A DNA stretch of 33,907 nucleotides from a virus. A program made the position numbers and the translations under genes. Where the stretch lies: positions 1 through 33,907 of IMG/VR virus record IMGVR_UViG_3300030382_002141; one strand, given 5' to 3'. The notes beneath the pieces are model-generated. The model saw only the letters and a program-made list of their open reading frames with translations. It ran no database searches and was not told the DNA's origin. Below are positions 17,801 to 24,402 of this stretch, in pieces; the first letter of the stretch is position 1, and every line of letters begins with the position of its first letter.

Positions 17801-20800
17801 ACTCAAAGAAGCATACTCTGAAACAGGAGAGCCGTTTGTCGCGTGGCGACCTGAACCTGATCCTTCAGATTATGTTACGGAACGTGAATATTCTCGCGCA
17901 CATAATAAGTGGGAAGAGGAGATGTGGCCGGATTCCGATCCACCCGATATGCCTACTGGTGGCGAATCCCGTGGTCTTAATCTGACCCGTGATCCTGCAT
18001 TACCTGACAGTTCCTACGAAACGTTTGGTCAGGAGATGCTTGATGACGTTTTTGCTATTGTCAGACAGCACAAAGACCCAACTATTCCGCGTCAAACTGG
18101 GGAAGATGCATTAGAACTTGCACTCAGGAATCAATGGGATGCGTTATCTCCTGAAGATCAACACTCGGCCTATCGTTTTTATCTGGGAGAGATTGGTGAG
18201 CAGTGGCGACCGTATGATGTTGATAATCTTTCCGCAGATGAAATATCTGAGTTTATTACCGCGACTGTGCGTTGGCATCAAACAGGTACTCATCTTACTA
18301 GAGAAAATCAGGATGCTTTGTATCGCCGTGATTGGTTGGATCTTGCCGAATCGGAGCGTGTGCATATAGAAGAGTGGTGGAGGCGTATGCATCCAGAGCA
18401 GGCGTCGGGCCATGAGACTGATCCGTTGGATCAGATTGAAGATATTGCTAATGTAATGCGTTGGTGGAATGAGGGCGGCGGGTCAGGACTTGCTTCACCT
18501 ACAGAGGGTCCGCCGGGTACTCCGGGTGCGCCTCAGGCGGGAGAACTTCCCGAAGATGTAGAAGGTTTCCTTACCCCTGAACAGTTGGAAGCCATACGGG
18601 AAGACATAATGGATCAGATCTTCCTTGATGAAACAGGACTTCATGCAGAATTTCTTCATATGGGGCTTGGTGAACTAAGCGAACGTACATACATCGAAGA
18701 ACTAATGCGCTTGGCGATGGAGGCACAAGCCGCAGGAAAAGAAGAAATCACTTTTCTCAACAAGGTCTGGCGTGCAGACGAACTAGAAAAAACTCTCTAC
18801 ATACGGGTTCTCAACACCCTCTCCGATGCAGAACATTTAGAATTCCAAACACACATGATCGAATCAGCACAATCGGCTGCCCGTGGTGGCCGCATGGATT
18901 ACGACATGACCGGACAAGAATTACTGGCTGCCCTCTATTCCCTGTACCCATCTAAGTTCCCTGATTTCCCTGACTTAGAGGGCGGCATAACTATGACAAT
19001 GGATGATCCGCCAGAAGGGTACGAGAACCTTCCTCCAGAAGAAGTAGAACGGGTGCATCAGGAACTTATCGATTCAGGGATTTTGGATACGACCCCTCAA
19101 CAGTTGTTCGAAAGGATAGGCGGCTATGAGGTTAGGGGCCGTATCGGTGAGGGAGAAACAATTGCTGGAATGAGTGTCCCTGATGAGCAGGGGCAGCGTT
19201 GGCTACGCATAGATCCGGATCGTATTGTTCAGGTGTGGCGTGATGGTTTGGCAAGTTATGAGTCTCCAGCGATGGATGCGTTGTTGGAGATGGGGGTCAA
19301 TTTGGAGGAGTTTCAGGGGTTGCTTCGGCGCGGGTTTCGTGTCGATTTGTTGACGAACTCTGAGGGGTTCATGGAGATAGTTAATAGTTGGAGGGGTGGT
19401 CGTCCTGTGTCTGGGAGGGGGTTGCGGTTGACTGGTGAGTATGCGTTGATGGGGTTTATTTGGGAGCATGAGATGCAGCATTTCATGTTGCGGCATGGTT
19501 TGGATGGGAGGGAGCGTGGTTTGCGGGAGGTGCCTGCGAATGAGGCTGCGTTGGAGAGTTTGGGTTTGGAGCCTGTAATACAAAGAGAGGAGTACGACTA
19601 TTCGATGGAGGCAGAAGCACGGAACGAAGCGTCGTTTGAAGAGTCGGGAGAACTTATTGATCCAAGGGAGTTGGGGGATCCTGAGTTGGAACCTGAGGTA
19701 ACGGCTTCACCCGAAGGCGGCGACGATCTGTTGGAATACGCATGGCGTGTCCACGGTGAAACAAGCCCGAATATAGTACGGGGAGATTCCCAAGCCCCAT
19801 ATTCAAATGAACTTTCACAATTCTATCTTCCGGGACCGATGCGTGCATTTGGAGAACCGAATCCGGTTAGGATCGAACCTACTGGAGAAGAAACTGCTCT
19901 ATATCCTACTGGTCAAGCGGAACCACGTTCGGCTGGTATCTACGGTAGCGGATCGATTTCATATGCAATCGATCCGAATCTGCCCGTCATCACCGTACAC
20001 GGCGGCAACAACCAAAATCCGGTTCTATCCAATTTCTATGAAGCACCGTTTGAATTCGAGGGACACACATTCGCAAGCGCAGAAGGCGCTTATCATGCAT
20101 TCAAACGTGGACGATATGTACGCGGCTTTGAACATCTAGGTGGCGCGGCGGCTCATGCGCGGGCGCGAAGAATAAATGTTCCGACTGATCAATCGATTAC
20201 GGATGATTTGATGGATCGTATTTTGGCCGCAAAGTTCCAACAGGTTCCTGAGTTTGCGGAAGAGTTGTTGGCTACGGGGCTGGCACGAATCATACACCCG
20301 GTTCGTGATCCGCATTGGGGTACGGATGGGGATGATGCGTTTGCTCAGGCGTTGATGAATTTGCGGGACTTTGAAATGTTCCGTAGGGAGCATGGGTATG
20401 ATCCTGTTGCGGGTGAGGCGGATTTGGAGGATTGGCTCGAATCATACACCCGGTTCGTGACCAGCATTGATAGGCATGCGGATCCACCGGAGGTATCCGT
20501 TCGTACACCAGTAGAGGTCGAACCACTTCGGCCAATAAGGGATGTCTACCGTGACATGATGGCAACACTTACGTTGCGTTTAGACGACGTTTTCGGATTC
20601 CCCCCTATGGATCAATTGATAATGATTGGTTATGAGAATGAGGGGGAGTTAGGTCTTAGCGGAGTAGTTCATTCTACGCAGTCGGGGTTCGCGGAGTGGA
20701 CGGATAATATCGATCTCATTTCTGTCAATCCAAGGGGGGCGTTGGACTGGCTTGAATGGCATCGGATGGGGGATGCGACCCGGCAGATGAGTAACGAAGC

Positions 20801-22889
20801 ACAAATGTTTATAGAGGAAATAGAAAATATGTGGTTGGGGACCCCAGTTCATAGGCAGGGGGGTGATAATGGGTGGCTAGCAAGGAGGATTGAAAACGGT
20901 ATTAGGTCTTTGGATAAGATCGTTGCATATGTGGCAGAACACCCGGAAGTGGGTATTCCTCAACCCCCGTCGCCTGAAGAACGAGCGCGTCAGGTTGGGG
21001 AGATGGGTACTACTCCGGATAGTCCCGGATCTGAACCCGGATTTGATGCACACCGTAATGTTCCCGAAGGCGAAGATTTTCCTTGGGACGATCTGTTTCG
21101 TGGGCGTCTGGGAGAGTCGGATGAACCTATCATGGATCCGGTGTCGGCAGCAAATTGGGATTCGGCTGTGGTATTACCTACTGGGGCTGAAACACCTGCT
21201 CAGTGGTGGAGTCGTCTTAATGGACTAGAACAACGTTTTGTTATGAATGAACTGGATCCGTTCGGGCAGCCTGCCAGTGAGGGTTTCGCTTCACATGGGG
21301 TAGGAACTGGAATGCGGCCAGAACCTACTCCGGGGGGCGGCTATTTCGTCGGTGGCGAGAGACAAACTGAACCATTTTGGGATCCCATTTCGATGCGTGG
21401 GGTTTCACGGAGCGGGCGAACTGGGCCTCCGCGTGGAACTCCCAATTCAGAGGGTGTCGATTATAACGACGTTATTATGCAAGAATACCGATGGCTTGTG
21501 AGGGCCGATAGCCCCACTGGGGCTGTAGTTCGGGGAACTTTTGAAGCCCCATATCCTGAAGAAATAGAACGTTATATACGTGGTGGGACTGATCCTGATC
21601 CGGTTAGGATCGATGATATACCCGATACCCGTTCCAGTTTTGGCGAAAGACGACAGTCTAGTCAAGGACCGGGATCACAGTATCTGTGGAGTGGTAATAC
21701 TTTCGGATCGTTTGGTCCGAGCGGTGCAGGAAATAGTGTTTCAGACTTGCATGTTGCACAGATTCTTGGCAATCAATCCCTTGCTAGTATTGAAGGTGAT
21801 GCTTTAGCCCCAATTGGGCAACTTGCTTATCACGAACTTGCGTATCGTGGTTACGATGTGAAAAGTCTTGGGGTTGAAGGTACGTTTAGTGAACGTGACG
21901 TATTCGATTTGATTGGTGTCGATATTGACGATATTGCCGATATCCCGCGTCTAGTTGAGGAAAGCAGGACGATAGCACAGGGTATTGCTGATTCAGCAAC
22001 GCGCGGTATGGCTGAGGCGGAACGCTGGGATATGCTTGAAAGCATGTCGCAGCATATGCAGGATCCCAGCACTGTGGGAGATGCTCAGATACAAGATTTC
22101 TATAATAGGATTGGGATTGCCGGATCTGAACCCGGACCTGATGCACACCGCAATTATCCCGTCGGCGATGATCCGGACGTTCCTTATTATTCTGATCCGA
22201 CTGATGTTTATGGAGGACCGCTTGATCCAAGTATGCCCGGATCAGAGTTGATTGGTCTAGAGCAGGCTCGTGATCTTCAAGTCCATACAATTATTTCTGG
22301 TGGACAAGTCGGAGCAGATCAAGCCGGATGGGAAGTCGCCGCCGATCTTGGCTTTGAAACCGGTGGGCATATGCCAAGCCTATTTAGAACACACTTCGGT
22401 GATGATCCGGACGTTGGCGCACTTTATGGCGCTACTGAACATATATCTCGTAGATGGGAACCACGTACCCGAGAGAATGTTGCGAATTCTGATGCGACTA
22501 TTATCTTCACTAGAAATCTTCCAGATGAAGGCGTTTGGTTCGAAGGTCCGGGATTGCTCGAACCTCTACCACGTAGAATTTATTCGATGATTGCTGGGAA
22601 TTCTCGCGGTTCTCGTCTGACGATAGACATGGCACGGGGCGAGGCAGCGGCGAGGGGCGTCTCACCGATAGAGGGAGGTCGTCCATTTATTGTTGTGAGT
22701 GGAGATAGCATCGAAATTCGTCATACGATTCGTGAATTCCTACTTGCATATAATGTTGAGATACTTAATGTGGCTGGCCCAAGAGGCATGAGTAGAACCA
22801 GTTCAACTGATGAAGTTGCATTGGAAGAATCACAACAATATCAACAAACTATTCGTGAATTCCTTAACAGGGTGTTCACGGGAGAGTAG
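14889..22889 (+). CDS. Giant (2666 aa) polyvalent protein: zincin-like, NADAR and cpYpsA SLOG domains
   Basis: ATG 14889 is the likely start (8-nt overlap with the previous gene); the frame is open 123 nt further upstream, but only as a shadow of that gene. Residues 1-700 are largely unrecognised. About 700-1220 contains four copies of an EGPPGTP-type linker. HEMQH at 1527-1531, followed by NEAALESL with E1552, fits a gluzincin-type zinc metallopeptidase site. About 1700-1840 is a NADAR domain (NPVLSNFYEAPFEFEGHTF, then AEGAYHAFK, AAKFQQVPEFAEELLATG, HWGTDGDD, LMNLRDFE). About 2465-2666 is a circularly permuted YpsA SLOG domain (IISGGQVGADQAGWEVA, RTRENVANSDATIIFTRN, GSRLTIDMA, LNVAGPRG). Two GSEPGxDAHRN linkers flank the stretch before it. 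NADAR proteins act as N-glycosidases on ADP-ribosyl or related substrates; SLOG domains bind nucleotides. Delivery with the phage DNA is inferred. Confidence 0.85.
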   Translation: MSDDEVTQQILQTMAADEAALKNSEEGQRRERERLSSALSDSERDREEQVPDTAGAAKVEEWFRGTLDFVPGAGHPLMANTTRTTADRALVGSSRTEFRPPRGEIAWNDKHKDAMWDLRLWAFQAARNMFPDSLYQEGGAGDYYRGDADRILQASVGFGLEALDEFLAGTLGMSENDLLLSEWAGEPEQNWYRRWTNPVLEAIGEVVVAPIRGAENLLNLLPGEDGGFAMGGERLTGTGEGKLQGTDFRGQFGYEAPHPGGTGISPFEQQMPGHDTRSWWWGEPGDSEIGDNLVPHTWQGLADMVAIGLVFPYLFPGANAAMGAALSRLNPVRALYNAGRLPNWLMLAMRERVAAVQAYQAKWGRLPEQRDFWNRYQAGEYFPEAGAFGVESSIPQGYAGIITPDNPTGRLTPTQVANMKPGEIFTADFPVGPAGVGQTERAFGQKPFADALPQGPVPAPFRPMSESGTGPIFGSTYNPTGRFMDVFEGRIGNIPTKQIPDDIAREIIHTPKLELNLETSLRDFWQNRWAELSYKERISVTEAAIARAYELNPNAVQLDERWFGEPIEIFSFWDDKPNIVDHVTQYGRDTARFFRGGAEEHSLRAHGFRNSLPRIWANWMTRWGGALLTNEEFQGILIAADQRNIDRWHMPPASNIFWGQEPSTTDFLNMTPEQRSKNMTPEQLSDYVQRHFPGHEDFVSQYVAPPEGPPGTPARESQGFPTALTPEEQAQDLWRLSPEDWTRISDRLSPAERGQVADAFRAIHGWLGGEAEMLSWYEIQRVAGFSQEEAATIAEGPPGTPAGPEAEPPPPRERPTISMHSPEEIRARQEAEARRLAGGVNYGNNLAKEMADQGMPVTPAEFQEALIEYYSDQFDMIHPMEGLEGPPGLGSPEVVVTEIGEGHPVLNKVDWMEARIDEFYEMHPTSTQTGGALSEFGDYPAEWDHVLSPEDRAARLEGHPDAEAIERRIRQLKEAYSETGEPFVAWRPEPDPSDYVTEREYSRAHNKWEEEMWPDSDPPDMPTGGESRGLNLTRDPALPDSSYETFGQEMLDDVFAIVRQHKDPTIPRQTGEDALELALRNQWDALSPEDQHSAYRFYLGEIGEQWRPYDVDNLSADEISEFITATVRWHQTGTHLTRENQDALYRRDWLDLAESERVHIEEWWRRMHPEQASGHETDPLDQIEDIANVMRWWNEGGGSGLASPTEGPPGTPGAPQAGELPEDVEGFLTPEQLEAIREDIMDQIFLDETGLHAEFLHMGLGELSERTYIEELMRLAMEAQAAGKEEITFLNKVWRADELEKTLYIRVLNTLSDAEHLEFQTHMIESAQSAARGGRMDYDMTGQELLAALYSLYPSKFPDFPDLEGGITMTMDDPPEGYENLPPEEVERVHQELIDSGILDTTPQQLFERIGGYEVRGRIGEGETIAGMSVPDEQGQRWLRIDPDRIVQVWRDGLASYESPAMDALLEMGVNLEEFQGLLRRGFRVDLLTNSEGFMEIVNSWRGGRPVSGRGLRLTGEYALMGFIWEHEMQHFMLRHGLDGRERGLREVPANEAALESLGLEPVIQREEYDYSMEAEARNEASFEESGELIDPRELGDPELEPEVTASPEGGDDLLEYAWRVHGETSPNIVRGDSQAPYSNELSQFYLPGPMRAFGEPNPVRIEPTGEETALYPTGQAEPRSAGIYGSGSISYAIDPNLPVITVHGGNNQNPVLSNFYEAPFEFEGHTFASAEGAYHAFKRGRYVRGFEHLGGAAAHARARRINVPTDQSITDDLMDRILAAKFQQVPEFAEELLATGLARIIHPVRDPHWGTDGDDAFAQALMNLRDFEMFRREHGYDPVAGEADLEDWLESYTRFVTSIDRHADPPEVSVRTPVEVEPLRPIRDVYRDMMATLTLRLDDVFGFPPMDQLIMIGYENEGELGLSGVVHSTQSGFAEWTDNIDLISVNPRGALDWLEWHRMGDATRQMSNEAQMFIEEIENMWLGTPVHRQGGDNGWLARRIENGIRSLDKIVAYVAEHPEVGIPQPPSPEERARQVGEMGTTPDSPGSEPGFDAHRNVPEGEDFPWDDLFRGRLGESDEPIMDPVSAANWDSAVVLPTGAETPAQWWSRLNGLEQRFVMNELDPFGQPASEGFASHGVGTGMRPEPTPGGGYFVGGERQTEPFWDPISMRGVSRSGRTGPPRGTPNSEGVDYNDVIMQEYRWLVRADSPTGAVVRGTFEAPYPEEIERYIRGGTDPDPVRIDDIPDTRSSFGERRQSSQGPGSQYLWSGNTFGSFGPSGAGNSVSDLHVAQILGNQSLASIEGDALAPIGQLAYHELAYRGYDVKSLGVEGTFSERDVFDLIGVDIDDIADIPRLVEESRTIAQGIADSATRGMAEAERWDMLESMSQHMQDPSTVGDAQIQDFYNRIGIAGSEPGPDAHRNYPVGDDPDVPYYSDPTDVYGGPLDPSMPGSELIGLEQARDLQVHTIISGGQVGADQAGWEVAADLGFETGGHMPSLFRTHFGDDPDVGALYGATEHISRRWEPRTRENVANSDATIIFTRNLPDEGVWFEGPGLLEPLPRRIYSMIAGNSRGSRLTIDMARGEAAARGVSPIEGGRPFIVVSGDSIEIRHTIREFLLAYNVEILNVAGPRGMSRTSSTDEVALEESQQYQQTIREFLNRVFTGE
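16892..16936 (+). repeat. Short tandem repeat encoding NMTPEQ
   Basis: An 18-nt exact repeat with a 27-nt period (16892-16909 and 16919-16936) encodes NMTPEQ twice in the giant polyvalent protein. It is in frame and looks like a recent small duplication. Confidence 0.8.
17007..18527 (+). repeat. Four dispersed copies of an EGPPGTP linker
   Basis: Copies lie at 17007-17030, 17271-17294, 17538-17558 and 18504-18527. The first two are identical over 24 nt; the other two are diverged (EGPPGLG, EGPPGTPG). All are in frame and Gly/Pro-rich, like flexible or collagen-like spacers between folded domains. Confidence 0.85.
20282..20469 (+). repeat. 36-bp direct repeat read in two frames
   Basis: Copies at 20282-20317 and 20434-20469 match at 33 of 36 positions, including 23 consecutive identical bases. 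The spacing of 152 nt is not a multiple of three, so copy one encodes ARIIHPVRD and copy two encodes LESYTRFVT. The first copy lies inside the NADAR domain, the second just after it. Confidence 0.85.
21025..22154 (+). repeat. GSEPGxDAHRN linker duplicated
   Basis: A 35-nt near-identical repeat (21025-21059 and 22120-22154, 1095 nt apart, same frame) encodes SGSEPGFDAHRN and AGSEPGPDAHRN in the giant polyvalent protein. It brackets a segment of about 365 residues just before the SLOG domain. Confidence 0.85.
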
Positions 22890-22898
22890 GATAGACTC

Positions 22899-23333
22899 AT
22901 GCAAGCACTTTGGCGACCATTCTCAGACCGACTCAACGAACTATTCTCTGCTGCCCCCAAGCCCCCAACCCTCACTGCGGGCTTTATGAGCAACACCGAA
23001 TATCAAGAGTTGTATCATCAGGTAAAACGTATGAATCCTAAGGCAGCGGAACGTCTTGGCCTTCCCGGCGAGTCACCGTTTTTGCGTGGCCGTGCAGCAG
23101 TTCTTGAATATCCTGATGCGGAGACTGAGGAGTGGGTTAAGACCAACGCACCTAGATATGGGGTTCTTATTGATTCAGAGTTTTCTTGGTTGGCTCGCCC
23201 GACGGGTGATAGGTTTAAGGGCGCAGGAGCGAATCGTCTTGCGTCTGGTTCTGATTTGTTGGAGGCTGCGATGGGTTCGATGTTTTATGAGAATGGAGTG
23301 AACGATGGTTCAGCGATCACGCCTAGCGAATAG
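22899..23333 (+). CDS. Unknown 144-aa protein
   Basis: ATG 22899 lies 9 nt after the giant gene's stop, with GGAGAG about 15 nt upstream. The product has a short amphipathic N-terminus (LWRPFSDRLNELFS), a Pro-rich spacer and a mixed alpha/beta body; no family is recognised. The gene ends inside the next one (29-nt overlap). From about 23200 the codons become G/T-rich, as at the 3' ends of several neighbours. Position suggests a minor virion or internal protein, but nothing in the sequence proves it. Confidence 0.65.
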   Translation: MQALWRPFSDRLNELFSAAPKPPTLTAGFMSNTEYQELYHQVKRMNPKAAERLGLPGESPFLRGRAAVLEYPDAETEEWVKTNAPRYGVLIDSEFSWLARPTGDRFKGAGANRLASGSDLLEAAMGSMFYENGVNDGSAITPSE

Positions 23334-24402
23334 TACTCCCGTTACGACTTCCGTAGATCTTCCTAACTTTGAAGGCGATCAGTATTCCGATCCGCCTTCT
23401 TCCGCAGATCTTCCTAACTTTGAAGGCGATCAGTATCCCGATCCGCCCTCCGCGACCGATCCGCCCTCCGCGAGACGGGGTTCCTTTTCTTATGGTGATT
23501 TATTGTGGCTTACAGAAATCCCTGCCCTCGAAGGATTCATTGCAACGTGGGAGAAGAAACTTGCAGATCTTGAGGGAGGCTTCGTAGAACCAGACGCGGG
23601 TAGGTACGGCACTTTCGTAGATGACTTCATAAGAGATCTTCATAAACAGGATTGGTGGACAAGCCATACCGACCAGTGGCGTGCTGCTGAGAAACTGAAG
23701 CATACGGATCGGGCGACATACGATCAAACGTTGATGGTTAATCGTCAAGACGCAGACATTATTGCGAGACAACTAGGATTTCGTTTGACTGGTGAACAGT
23801 TGGATCGTCTTGCTAATGAGATGCTGGTTAAAGATTGGCAGGCTGGTCAACTGGCAGACATCGAACGATCTATTCTCAATACTGTTTACTTTGATGCAGA
23901 AGAACCAGCGCCAGTTTATGCAGGTACAGTCAAGACGACACATGATTCGTTGGAAGCGTATGCGTCAGAGTGGCTGGTATCGATGAATGATAAAAGATTG
24001 TGGGAATTTGCTTTTGATGTGAAGAAGGAAGGAAAAACGTGGGAGCAGGCAACACAGTTGATTGCAGATACGGCGAAGGTTCAGTATGATTGGTTGGATC
24101 CGTCGCTTATTGATCGTTTGTATACGTCGGGGATGACTATTTCGGATCATTTGGAGCCGGTGAAGCAGACTGTGGCAAAGATATGGGAGATGGATCCAGA
24201 GGAGTTGTCGTTGTCGGATGATTGGTTTCAGGATTCGTTGGTGGTTGGTGATGATAAGACGACACGGTTTGTGAATTCGCGGGAGGCGAGGATGTTGGCG
24301 TATAAGGATCCTCGGTATAAGAAGACGGATGATTTTCGTGGCAAGATGAATAACTTTACTTCTGCTATGTCTGAGTTCTTTGGGGTGCGGTCATGGCGAT
24401 AG
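23305..24402 (+). CDS. Unknown protein with tandem EGDQYPDPP repeats (365 aa)
   Basis: ATG 23305 lies inside the preceding gene, 7 nt after a GGAG. Residues about 16-55 are two copies of a 17-residue unit containing LPNFEGDQY(S/P)DPPS plus a partial third, probably disordered. The rest is helical and acidic, with a C-terminal segment (SREARMLAYKDPRYKKTDDFRGKM) of a type seen in internal or minor virion proteins of actinophages. No catalytic motif is seen. The same EGDQYPDPP peptide begins the next gene, suggesting that both N-termini bind a common partner or derive from one duplication. The last 320 bases are strongly TTG/GAT-biased. The 3' end overlaps the next gene by 10 nt. Confidence 0.7.
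   Translation: MVQRSRLANSTPVTTSVDLPNFEGDQYSDPPSSADLPNFEGDQYPDPPSATDPPSARRGSFSYGDLLWLTEIPALEGFIATWEKKLADLEGGFVEPDAGRYGTFVDDFIRDLHKQDWWTSHTDQWRAAEKLKHTDRATYDQTLMVNRQDADIIARQLGFRLTGEQLDRLANEMLVKDWQAGQLADIERSILNTVYFDAEEPAPVYAGTVKTTHDSLEAYASEWLVSMNDKRLWEFAFDVKKEGKTWEQATQLIADTAKVQYDWLDPSLIDRLYTSGMTISDHLEPVKQTVAKIWEMDPEELSLSDDWFQDSLVVGDDKTTRFVNSREARMLAYKDPRYKKTDDFRGKMNNFTSAMSEFFGVRSWR
23351..23448 (+). repeat. 51-bp tandem repeat, with a third partial copy in the next gene
   Basis: Two near-identical 51-bp units start at 23351 and 23402. A 27-bp piece of the second (23422-23448) recurs exactly at 24411-24437 near the start of the following gene. Each copy encodes EGDQYPDPP or EGDQYSDPP. Confidence 0.9.

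Noticed and set aside
4347-22889. Giant genes as tape-measure proteins
   Set aside because: They lie before the capsid gene, lack tape-measure-like repeats and coiled coil, and no tail-tube or chaperone frameshift genes are nearby.
23305-23333. Programmed frameshift between the 144-aa and 365-aa genes
   Set aside because: The 29-nt overlap has no slippery heptamer and the second gene has its own ribosome-binding site and ATG.
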